Under the pieces are notes generated by a model, which was given only the letters and a program-made list of their open reading frames with translations, made no database searches and was not told the DNA's origin. A DNA stretch of 12,621 nt from an uncultured Lachnospiraceae bacterium (GTDB lineage: Bacteria; Bacillota; Clostridia; Lachnospirales; Lachnospiraceae), in contig CAKSAI010000063.1 of the NCBI GenBank assembly GCA_934434905.1, positions 1 to 12,621 on the forward strand, written 5' to 3'. The number at the start of each line of letters is the position of its first letter. The first letter of the stretch is position 1. The position numbers and the translations under genes are program-made. Shown here piece after piece: positions 7,124-12,621 of this stretch.

Positions 7124-8560
7124 TCACAAACAATCTTTATTTGTCCCAACCACAAGCCTGGAATCTCCCCCGGACTTGGTGATATCAAGCATGTCAACCT
7201 CCCGTTCTCCGGCAAGAAGATCCATAACCCTGGGGGAACAGAAGCCCGCCTGGCAGCGGCCCGCTCCGGCTCTGACCCTGCGCTTCACGCCGTCCAAGGA
7301 CGTCGCCCCCAATGGCCGCCGGATCGCGTCAAGGATCTCTCCCTCCGTCACCATCTCGCAGCGACAGATGATCCTGCCATAAGCCGGATTGTCCCGGATA
7401 AAAGCTTTCCGTTCCTCCCAGTCCAAGCTCTCAGGATTAAAAATTCCCTTTCTGGCGGGGACAAAATCCGGGTTCTCGGCAAGCGACAGCTTCTCCTTCA
7501 GAATTCCGGCTACCATCTCACCGATGGCGGGACTGCTGGTAAGTCCCGGCGATTCGATACCGGCACAGTCAATGAAGCCTTCGGCATCTTCCACCTCACC
7601 GATGATAAACTCATGGTGCTCCTCATGCGCCCGCAGCCCTGCAAAGGAAGTAATCACCTGCCGCAGCGGCAGATTCTTCACGTAGAGACCAGCCTTGCCG
7701 ATAACCTCATCAAGTCCCTGTCTGGTAGTTTCCGTTCCCTCCTTGTCCTCCACATCCATCGCAGTGGGGCCAAGGATCAGATTGCCGTGAATGGTAGGCG
7801 CTACCAGGATCCCTTTTCCGAACTTGCCCGGCAGCGGGAAGATCGTCCTCTTCACATGGCTGCCGGCATTCTTGTCCAGCAGACAATAATCCCCTCTTCT
7901 TGGAGTGATATGTATCTTATGGCTGCTAACCATGTTATGAATCTCATCCGCATAGACACCCGCCGCATTTACCACACATTTCGTCAAAAATATGCCACGA
8001 TTGGTGTGAAGCTCATACCCGGTGTCTGTCCGCCTGATATCCTTCACCTCCGTGTTAAACTTGAATTCTATTCCGTTTTCAAAGGCATTTTCTGCCAGCG
8101 CAATATTCAGGTTAAACGGACACACGATCCCGGCTGTGGGTGCATAGAGCGCCGCATACACCTGATCCGAGAGATTGGGCTCCAGGGCAAGGGCCTCCTC
8201 CCTGTTCAGCACTTTAAGTCCCTCGACTCCATTTGCGATACCTCTTTCGTACAGTGCATGAAGCCCCGGCATATCAGCTTCGTCCAGACAGACCACCAGC
8301 GATCCGTTTCGCAGGAAATGAAAGTCCAGATCCTTGGAGAGCTGCTCCATCATGGCATTTCCCCGCACATTCAGCCTGGCCATCAGAGACCCTTCCTGTG
8401 CGTCATATCCGGCATGGACGATAGCACTGTTGGCCTTGCTGGTTCCGCAGCAGACGTCCTCCTCCTTCTCGATCACGCAGGCCCGTACCTGATAGCGGGA
8501 CAATTCTCTCGCCGTGGCGGCTCCTGCCACTCCGCCGCCGATAATGATTACATCATACAT
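7124..8560 (-). CDS. GlpA-like FAD-dependent glycerol-3-phosphate dehydrogenase with C-terminal [2Fe-2S] domain
   Basis: A 478-residue protein. The N-terminus MYDVIIIGGGVAGAATAREL is the dinucleotide-binding motif of the DAO/GlpA flavoprotein family. YAPTAGIVCPFNL and GPTAMDVEDK are typical internal blocks. A BFD-like [2Fe-2S] domain is at the C-terminus, with Cys 399 and 401 (CRC) and Cys 436 and 441 (CQAGFC). By family and by position after glpK and glpF it should oxidise glycerol-3-phosphate to dihydroxyacetone phosphate anaerobically. There is no GlpC-type membrane anchor in the window; the partners are the two downstream genes. GAAGGGAG lies five bases before ATG 8560. A terminator-like hairpin stands in its leader about 70 bases upstream. 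Confidence 0.85.
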   Translation of the reverse strand: MYDVIIIGGGVAGAATARELSRYQVRACVIEKEEDVCCGTSKANSAIVHAGYDAQEGSLMARLNVRGNAMMEQLSKDLDFHFLRNGSLVVCLDEADMPGLHALYERGIANGVEGLKVLNREEALALEPNLSDQVYAALYAPTAGIVCPFNLNIALAENAFENGIEFKFNTEVKDIRRTDTGYELHTNRGIFLTKCVVNAAGVYADEIHNMVSSHKIHITPRRGDYCLLDKNAGSHVKRTIFPLPGKFGKGILVAPTIHGNLILGPTAMDVEDKEGTETTRQGLDEVIGKAGLYVKNLPLRQVITSFAGLRAHEEHHEFIIGEVEDAEGFIDCAGIESPGLTSSPAIGEMVAGILKEKLSLAENPDFVPARKGIFNPESLDWEERKAFIRDNPAYGRIICRCEMVTEGEILDAIRRPLGATSLDGVKRRVRAGAGRCQAGFCSPRVMDLLAGEREVDMLDITKSGGDSRLVVGTNKDCL

Positions 8561-8585
8561 AGAAACTCCCTTCTTATTTTATGTG

Positions 8586-8625
8586 ACAGTTCAGCACGCC
8601 TCCTTCTTCGGTCTGGCTGAACTGT
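8586..8625 (-). promoter_or_regulatory. Perfect 10-bp hairpin in the leader of the GlpA-like gene
   Basis: ACAGTTCAGC (8586-8595) and GCTGAACTGT (8616-8625) are perfectly complementary with a 20-nt loop. In the transcribed (-) strand the loop contains AAGAAGGAGG, a Shine-Dalgarno-like sequence that no good start codon follows. It lies between the leader terminator and the real ribosome binding site. No U-tract follows, so it is not a terminator. Function unknown. Confidence 0.5.
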
Positions 8626-8630
8626 AATGT

Positions 8631-8685
8631 AAAAAGAGCCCGCAGGAATACACACAATATTTCATGTGGTTCTCTTGCAGGCTCT
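8631..8685 (-). terminator. Intrinsic terminator / possible antitermination site before the GlpA-like gene
   Basis: On the - strand AGAGCCTGCA (8685-8676) pairs with TGCGGGCTCT (8644-8635), all ten positions pairing including one G-T wobble, and is followed by five T. The loop is about 31 nt. It either ends the glpKF transcript or works as a conditional terminator in the leader of the oxidoreductase module. It shares AGAGAA and ATTCCTG, in the same order, with the glpK leader terminator. Confidence 0.65.
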
Positions 8686-8711
8686 CTTCACGCTATGCAT
8701 CCTTATTTATA

Positions 8712-8871
8712 AAAAGCCCAGTCTCAATGCTTATGCATGAACCATGCTAGCATGGGTGAATGCATGAGCATTAGAGACGCTAACCTGTATGAGCAAGTAG
8801 CGCAATAGCGCGGATTGCGAATGCTGGTAGGATTGCGAGAGCGTGAAACGCGGAGCAATCCGTGGGCTTTT
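8712..8871. repeat. 160-nt multi-branched structured element between glpF and the oxidoreductase genes
   Basis: Outer arms AAAAGCCCA (8712-8720) and TGGGCTTTT (8863-8871) are perfectly complementary. Inside, a long imperfect hairpin runs from GTCTC 8721 to GAGAC 8778 and has the 14-bp palindrome CCATGCTAGCATGG (8742-8755) at its tip. GCGC-AATA-GCGC follows at 8800-8811. CGGATTGC (8811-8818) pairs with GCAATCCG (8855-8862) around a smaller hairpin (8841-8851). GGATTGCGA is present twice (8812-8820, 8830-8838). The layout resembles a miniature inverted-repeat element or a structured RNA. No other copy occurs in this window. On the - strand the right arm ends in GGGCTTTTT, so it may also act as a terminator after glpF. 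Confidence 0.55.
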
Positions 8872-8909
8872 ATTTATGGTGGTGATGTTTCATTAATACA
8901 TCCGCTGAC

Positions 8910-9620
8910 TTACCACGGAATCGCTCCATACAGCATCACTGCCGCGATGGCTCCGATAATGGGACCGACCAACGGAACAATGGCATAACCCCACTTGGAG
9001 CTGCCCTTTCCCTTGATAGGCAGGAGGGCGTGTGCCAGACGGGGACCGATATCACGGGCCGGGTTAATGGCATAGCCGGTAAGGCCGCCCAGGGACATAC
9101 CGATGGATACGATGATACCGAACACCAGGAACTTCTCCAGCCCGGTGGAAAGACCGGAAACATTGGAGATTCCCTTAATAGCAAATACCAGTACGAAGGT
9201 ACCAATGGCCTCGCTTAAGATATTGCGAACCATGTTTGGGATAGCCGGACCGGTGGAAAATACGCCCAGCTTGGTCTCAGGAGCTTCCGTAGCGTCAAAC
9301 TGATCCTTGAACAGCAGATAGACCAGGATTGCGCCGGTAAATGCTCCGGCAAACTGAGCAATGATATAGCCGGGCACCAGCCCCCAGGCAAAGCTGCCGT
9401 CAATAGCCAGTGCCAGCGTAAGCGCCGGGTTAAAGGACGCGCCGGAAGCGGCTCCGAAGATGAATGCCGGGATCATGACTGCAAGGCCCCAGGCAAAGGT
9501 GATCTGGATAGATCCGGCTCCCTTCATCCCCGATTTATTAAGTGTAACGTTTGCTACAACCCCATCGCCCAGAAGAATGAGCATCATTGTTCCTAAAAAT
9601 TCTGCAATATATGGCAGCAT
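8910..9620 (-). CDS. glpF: Glycerol uptake facilitator (aquaglyceroporin)
   Basis: A 236-residue MIP-family membrane protein with about six transmembrane helices. The two pore motifs are NPA at residues 64-66 (ASGASFNPALTLAL) and NPARD at 186-190 (TGYAINPARDIGPR). The Asp after the second NPA and the following GPR are typical of glycerol facilitators rather than water-only channels. It allows passive glycerol entry, which GlpK traps as glycerol-3-phosphate. It starts 17 bases after glpK, with AAAGGGGGA about nine bases before ATG 9620, so the two are one transcript. A 349-bp non-coding gap with terminator-like structures follows. Confidence 0.95.
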   Translation of the reverse strand: MLPYIAEFLGTMMLILLGDGVVANVTLNKSGMKGAGSIQITFAWGLAVMIPAFIFGAASGASFNPALTLALAIDGSFAWGLVPGYIIAQFAGAFTGAILVYLLFKDQFDATEAPETKLGVFSTGPAIPNMVRNILSEAIGTFVLVFAIKGISNVSGLSTGLEKFLVFGIIVSIGMSLGGLTGYAINPARDIGPRLAHALLPIKGKGSSKWGYAIVPLVGPIIGAIAAVMLYGAIPW

Positions 9621-9637
9621 ATGATTAAATCCCCCTT

Positions 9638-11134
9638 TTAATCCTCTTTGGCCCAGCCAAAGGAATATTTCACGGCTTTGTTCCAGCCCTTGATTTTCTG
9701 TGCCCGTTCCTCTTCCTGAATAGACGGCTCGAAGGTTCTGTCAATGGCCCAGTTCTTGACCACATCCTCCTTGCTGGACCAATAACCAACAGCAAGCCCC
9801 GCCAGGTAAGCCGCGCCCATAGCCGTTGTCTCCACGCACTGCGGACGGTTCACCGGTGCATTGATGATATCAGCCTGGGTCTGCATAAGGAAGTTGTTGG
9901 CGCTTGCGCCGCCATCCACCTTCAATGCGGTCAGACGGATACCGGAATCTGCTTCCATTGCCGCAAGCACATCGTTCACCTGATAAGCAATCGATTCCAG
10001 TGTGGCACGGATCACATGGTATTTGTTGACCCCGCGGGTAAGTCCTACGATGGTTCCTCTGGCGTACTGATCCCATTGTGGCGCTCCCAGTCCGGTAAAT
10101 GCCGGAACCACATAGCAGCCGTTGGTATCTGCAACCTTCTTCGCCATGTACTCCGAATCGGGCGAGGAATCGATGAGCCGCATCTCGTCCCGCAGCCACT
10201 GAATGGCAGCTCCCGCCACGAAGATAGAACCCTCCAGCGCGTAATTCACCTTTCCGTCCAGTCCCCACGCGATGGTGGTCACAAGTCCATTTTCCGAAAA
10301 TACCGGCGTCTCTCCCGTATTCATCAGCAGGAAGCAGCCTGTTCCATATGTATTCTTGGCTTCCCCGGCTCCATAGCAGGTCTGTCCGAACAATGCCGCC
10401 TGCTGGTCTCCTGCCGCACCGGCAATGGGAATCGGTCCGCCCAGGAAGGAAGGATCGGCCTCACCGTAAATGCAGCTGGACGGCTTCGCTTCCGGAAGCA
10501 TGCTCTTTGGAACATTCAGCTCTGCCAGAATCTCATCATCCCATTCCAGTGTATTGATGTTAAACATCATGGTACGGGAAGCATTGGAGTAATCCGTCAC
10601 ATGAACCGCACCCTTGGTCAGCTTCCAGATCAGCCATGTCTCAACTGTTCCGAACAACAGCTCTCCACGTTCCGCCCGTTCTCTTACCCCCGGTACATTT
10701 TCCAGGATCCATCGTACCTTGGTTCCTGAAAAATAAGCGTCAATGACAAGTCCTGTCTTCTCCCGGAAGGTATCTGTCAATCCCTTCGCCTTCAACGAAT
10801 CGCAATACTCCGCAGTTCTGCGGCACTGCCACACGATCGCATGGTATACCGGCTCGCCCGTATTCTTATCCCACACAATGGCTGTTTCTCTCTGGTTCGT
10901 GATACCGATGGCTGCGATGTCCGCTGCAACAGCTCCGATCTTATTCATTGCTTCCACCGCCACGCCGATCATGCTGGCCCAGATCTCATCCGCATCGTGC
11001 TCCACCCAGCCGGGCTGAGGGAAATACTGGGTGAATTCCCGCTGCGCCACGCTGCACATCTCACCCTTTTCGTTGAACAGAATACACCGATTACTGGTAG
11101 TTCCTGCATCCAACGCCACTACATACTTTGCCAT
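9638..11134 (-). CDS. glpK: Glycerol kinase
   Basis: A 498-residue FGGY-family kinase of normal GlpK length. It uses ATP to make sn-glycerol-3-phosphate. The N-terminal phosphate-binding loop is ALDAGTTSNRCILF, where the usual Gln after Asp is Ala, a variation I believe occurs in clostridial GlpKs. Other GlpK blocks are GITNQRETAIVWD, WQCRRTAEYC, the AGAAGDQQAALFGQ loop and the DGGASANNFLMQ segment near the C-terminus. The frame also opens with ATG at 11140, but AGGAGG is only two bases from that codon and eight bases from ATG 11134, so the protein should begin MAKYVV. It is the first gene of the operon, with a long leader containing an intrinsic terminator. Confidence 0.95.
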   Translation of the reverse strand: MAKYVVALDAGTTSNRCILFNEKGEMCSVAQREFTQYFPQPGWVEHDADEIWASMIGVAVEAMNKIGAVAADIAAIGITNQRETAIVWDKNTGEPVYHAIVWQCRRTAEYCDSLKAKGLTDTFREKTGLVIDAYFSGTKVRWILENVPGVRERAERGELLFGTVETWLIWKLTKGAVHVTDYSNASRTMMFNINTLEWDDEILAELNVPKSMLPEAKPSSCIYGEADPSFLGGPIPIAGAAGDQQAALFGQTCYGAGEAKNTYGTGCFLLMNTGETPVFSENGLVTTIAWGLDGKVNYALEGSIFVAGAAIQWLRDEMRLIDSSPDSEYMAKKVADTNGCYVVPAFTGLGAPQWDQYARGTIVGLTRGVNKYHVIRATLESIAYQVNDVLAAMEADSGIRLTALKVDGGASANNFLMQTQADIINAPVNRPQCVETTAMGAAYLAGLAVGYWSSKEDVVKNWAIDRTFEPSIQEEERAQKIKGWNKAVKYSFGWAKED

Positions 11135-11142
11135 AATCATGT

Positions 11143-11148
11143 CCTCCT
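11143..11148 (-). promoter_or_regulatory. Ribosome binding site that decides the glpK start
   Basis: AGGAGG on the - strand lies two bases from ATG 11140 and eight from ATG 11134. The spacing strongly favours the second ATG. Confidence 0.8.
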
Positions 11149-11224
11149 TCTCAATTTTTGCAGGGACAGCTCATCCCCTTTTTCTAATTAATGCAGGCAT
11201 GGCACTAATTATTCCTCCGATATC

Positions 11225-11280
11225 AAAAAAAAGAGCGTAAAACCACCAGGAATTGTCTTCTCTAGTGTTTTCGCTCTTTT
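11225..11280 (-). terminator. Leader terminator upstream of glpK, candidate antitermination site
   Basis: On the - strand AAAAGAGCG (11280-11272) pairs with CGCTCTTTT (11237-11229). The stem extends, after a one-base bulge, by GTTTT/AAAAC (11267-11271 with 11239-11243), and eight T follow. It lies about 90 bases before glpK and downstream of a candidate promoter, so it should stop transcripts unless overridden. In Bacillus the glp leaders contain such terminators, relieved by the glycerol-3-phosphate-dependent antiterminator GlpP; use of the same mechanism here is inference. The A/T-rich flanks also make it a possible terminator in the + direction. Confidence 0.75.
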
Positions 11281-11349
11281 CTTCGAGGATCAACATTCAC
11301 AACTATTGACGGAATATCTTCAGGGTGTCAGTAATATGTTCTTGTTGAC

Positions 11350-11386
11350 GTGGATATATCATCCACTATTTTGGGTAAATTGTCAA
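11350..11386 (-). promoter_or_regulatory. Candidate glpK promoter with overlapping dyad
   Basis: On the - strand, TTGACA (+ coordinates 11381-11386) is followed after 17 bases by GATGAT (11358-11363), a weak -10. A dyad GTGGAT-ATATC-ATCCAC (11350-11366) overlaps the -10 and could be a repressor site. The transcript would have a leader of about 215 nt containing the terminator hairpin. Confidence 0.4.
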
Positions 11387-11400
11387 TGGGGCTTGGGTAA

Positions 11401-11422
11401 TCTTTACGTTATCTTCACGTTA
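11401..11422. repeat. Tandem 11-bp direct repeat upstream of the glpK promoter
   Basis: TCTTTACGTTA (11401-11411) is followed immediately by TCTTCACGTTA (11412-11422), matching at 10 of 11. The 11-bp period is one helical turn. It lies 15-36 bases upstream of the putative -35, where an activator dimer commonly binds. Role inferred. Confidence 0.4.
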
Positions 11423-11451
11423 AACCTCAATATCCCCTATTTTTCACCAAC

Positions 11452-11483
11452 AAAAAATCCTGTAAACATCAACATTTACAGGA
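11452..11483 (-). terminator. Intrinsic terminator of tRNA-Asn
   Basis: On the - strand TCCTGTAAA (11483-11475), an 8-nt loop and the perfect complement TTTACAGGA (11466-11458) are followed by six T. It begins ten bases after the tRNA 3' end. Confidence 0.85.
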
Positions 11484-11492
11484 CTTAACGAA

Positions 11493-11564
11493 CTCCCCGA
11501 GTAGGGCTCGAACCTACAACCCCGCGGTTAACAGCCGCGTGCTCTACCATTGAGCTATCGAGGA
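11493..11564 (-). tRNA. tRNA-Asn (anticodon GTT)
   Basis: The - strand folds into a complete 72-nt cloverleaf. The acceptor stem is TCCTCGA/TCGGGGA with one T-G wobble and discriminator G. The D-arm is AGCTCAATGGTAGAGC, the anticodon arm is GCGGCTGTTAACCGC with anticodon GTT, and the T-arm is GTAGGTTCGAGCCCTAC. CCA is not encoded (the next bases are TTCG). It stands alone, with its own promoter and terminator. Confidence 0.95.
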
Positions 11565-11573
11565 TTACCGGAG

Positions 11574-11615
11574 CAAATCCGTTCCACGTAGTATATAATA
11601 CGCGCAACGGATTTG
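11574..11615. repeat. 10-bp inverted repeat around the tRNA-Asn -10 element
   Basis: CAAATCCGTT (11574-11583) and AACGGATTTG (11606-11615) are perfect complements flanking the -10. One arm lies in the -35/-10 spacer, the other in the short leader RNA. It may be a binding site or a duplicated scar. Confidence 0.5.
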
Positions 11616-11623
11616 TTTGTCAA
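11595..11623 (-). promoter_or_regulatory. Sigma-A promoter of tRNA-Asn
   Basis: On the - strand, consensus TTGACA (+ coordinates 11618-11623) and TATTAT (11595-11600) are separated by exactly 17 bases, with an A/T-rich upstream stretch (11624-11643) resembling an UP element. Predicted start is near 11588, about 24 bases before the tRNA. The -10 lies in the loop of a 10-bp inverted repeat. Confidence 0.85.
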
Positions 11624-11643
11624 CATATTTTTTATATTTTTTC

Positions 11644-11674
11644 CATGCAGGTGGAGGTGGCTGTGAATAGTAAC
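11644..11674. repeat. Solo right end of the 5180-5375 repeat element
   Basis: This 31-bp segment, GCAGGTGGAGGTGGCTGTG at its centre, matches 5345-5375 at 28 of 31 positions in the same orientation. The remaining 165 bp of the element are absent. It ends exactly where the response-regulator remnant stops, suggesting that the element marks a deletion junction. Confidence 0.7.
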
Positions 11675-11808
11675 TACTTCCCCAAAACCGTATTCCGATA
11701 CTCATTGGCGGTAGCCACCACCTGGCAGTTCCACTTCTCCCAAGGAATGCTTCTGGACAATCCCTCCACAATGATCGGCTCATCATCAATAATCATCACC
11801 CGATACAT
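11674..11808 (-). pseudogene. N-terminal stub of a two-component response regulator (receiver domain)
   Basis: A 44-codon frame from ATG 11808. MYRVMIIDDEPIIVEGLSRS and IPWEKWNCQVVATAN are the typical opening of a CheY-type receiver domain, with the acidic pair (Asp 8, Asp 9), of YesN/AraC-type regulators that control sugar uptake genes. Homology ends after residue 35, then nine unrelated codons run to TAG at the repeat end. The phosphorylatable Asp, the remaining receiver and the whole output domain are missing. GAAAGGAT, overlapping the permease stop codon, is its ribosome binding site, so it was translationally coupled to the permease gene. Confidence 0.75.
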
Positions 11809-11811
11809 AAT

Positions 11812-12545
11812 TTATCCTTTCATGGCTCCGGCCGTCAACCCCTTGATGATATTCTTCTGCAGAAAGATATACACCAACAGAACCGGAAGAACAATGAGTG
11901 TTACCGAGGAGGCCATCAGCCCGAAATCCGTACCGTACTGGGAACTGATCGTCTCCAAGAGACTGGATATCGGGTACTTCGTGTTATCCCGTATCATGAT
12001 CTTCTGCACAAACAGGTCATTGTAGGACCACATGAGCCCCCTCCATATAGGCGGCCTCCTCCATGTCGATGGGGAGGGTCTTCATAAATCCGATCATCAC
12101 AATGGTGGCAAAGCTTAGATTCCCCGCAATATGCGGCAGGATTACCGCCAGATTGGTACTGATAAGATTCGCCCTGATCATCATGCGATACACCGGAATG
12201 ATCGTGGAGAATACCGGAAACATCAGGCTGGCCGCCAGCAGCGACTGCACGATCCGCTTCCCTCTGAAACGGTAGCGGGTCATAGCAAAGGACATCATTG
12301 CGGAGAGCACCATAACACAGACGGTAACGCTCCCTGAGATGATCAGACTGTTCTTGTAAGCCGTGAGGATGTTCATCCTGGAAAAGGCCGTATGGTAATT
12401 GTCCAGGTTGAACTCCTTCGGCAATGCAAAGGAAGCGTTCAGCACCTCCGCGGAGGACTTAAAGGAATTCAGCAGCACCCAGGTAAAAGGAAAGATGGTA
12501 GTCAGCGCCCAGTAGTGAAGGAAGCTTGGCGAATTTTTCCTCCCA
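11812..12545 (-). pseudogene. Broken MalG-type (CUT1) sugar ABC transporter permease
   Basis: Two frames together give most of a MalG-like inner-membrane permease. The 5' part (to about 12035) has HYWALTTIFPFTWVLLNSFK, the first membrane helix, and ends in LPIDMEEAAYMEGA, the start of the EAA loop that docks the ATPase. It then goes out of frame (AHVVLQ stop). The 3' part (11812-12033, another frame) begins WSYNDLFVQKIMIRD and ends GLTAGAMKG, the normal family C-terminus. About 30 residues that should lie between them, the rest of the EAA loop and the next helix, are missing, so a deletion also shifted the frame. No valid start is present: the N-terminus runs into a foreign fragment. Not functional as read. 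Confidence 0.8.
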
Positions 12546-12620
12546 GAAGCTTTTTAGCTCTTCATAGACACGATCCACCTGCTTAAGATCCGAATATTTG
12601 CGGCGCATGGCGGCTCCGGC
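12527..12620 (-). pseudogene. Internal fragment resembling a GH94 (cellobiose phosphorylase-type) enzyme
   Basis: A frame different from that of the permease reads AGAAMRRKYSDLKQVDRVYE and then ELKSFWEEKFAKL before running into the permease DNA near AAGCTT (12522-12527). The KY-D-VD-LK-W spacing resembles the linker before the catalytic barrel of GH94 phosphorylases, but I rely on memory and the fragment is short. It is open to the window edge, so the gene may be longer outside. If correct, an enzyme gene has been fused out of frame to the permease remnant by a deletion. Confidence 0.4.
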
Positions 12621-12621
12621 C

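Noticed and set aside
8577..8600. A possible 7-codon leader peptide (GTG start, ending TAA) after AAGGAGG in the GlpA-like leader
   Set aside because: The spacing from the Shine-Dalgarno to GTG is only about one base and the peptide has no meaningful codon run, so translation is unlikely.
7115..8620. A 501-codon open frame on the + strand opposite the GlpA-like gene
   Set aside because: The - strand frame has clear FAD and [2Fe-2S] motifs and a ribosome binding site. The + frame has no recognisable domain and is a shadow of codon bias in a GC-rich gene.
8700..8715. TATAAA near the edge of the 160-nt element as a - strand promoter for the oxidoreductase module
   Set aside because: No reasonable -35 lies at 16-18 bases; the A/T run is part of the repeat flank. 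A promoter there cannot be excluded but is not supported.
11135..11140. glpK start at ATG 11140
   Set aside because: It lies only two bases from AGGAGG. ATG 11134 has ideal spacing and yields the typical MAKYVVALD N-terminus.

Overview
The window looks like part of a chromosome from a spore-forming, anaerobic Firmicute, most likely a Lachnospiraceae-type clostridium. The evidence is a yqfC-yqfD-phoH-ybeY sporulation/RNA-maturation cluster, AGGAGG-type ribosome binding sites, a clostridial-style glycerol operon, and a BofC-like small exported or anchored protein. I see no plasmid, phage, transposase or CRISPR signature.

Left part (1-5093, + strand). The 3' end of yqfC is followed by yqfD (TTG start), phoH, ybeY (real start inside the longest frame), a 557-residue MurJ/SpoVB-type flippase, and a 130-residue BofC-like protein. 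The last gene appears to have its own promoter. Its ribosome binding site and start codon lie in the loop of a perfect 13-bp inverted repeat that begins about where transcription should start. A 196-bp highly structured repeat element (5180-5375) fills the convergent gap that follows.

Centre (5390-11140, - strand). In transcription order this is a glycerol catabolic operon: glpK, glpF, a GlpA-like FAD oxidoreductase with a C-terminal [2Fe-2S] domain, a second FAD/NAD oxidoreductase, and a DUF1667 four-cysteine protein. Together they would import glycerol, phosphorylate it, and oxidise glycerol-3-phosphate. Both glpK and the oxidoreductase module are preceded by intrinsic-terminator hairpins in their leaders. 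The two hairpins share two short motifs in the same order (AGAGAA, then ATTCCTG), which suggests coordinated antitermination, perhaps by GlpP. The 349-bp gap between glpF and the oxidoreductase gene also holds a 160-nt multi-branched structured element.

Right part (11141-12621, - strand). Upstream of the glpK leader is a complete tRNA-Asn(GTT) gene with a near-consensus promoter and a classic terminator. Beyond it is a 31-bp solo end of the same repeat found at 5180-5375. This is followed by a chain of gene remnants: a 44-codon stub of a response-regulator receiver domain, a MalG-type sugar ABC permease broken by an internal deletion and frameshift through the EAA loop, and an out-of-frame fragment resembling a GH94 phosphorylase. 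This looks like a decayed oligosaccharide-utilisation locus.

I did not find a clearly new enzymatic or defence system. The most interesting signals are regulatory RNA structures, dispersed structured repeats and the graveyard of a sugar locus.
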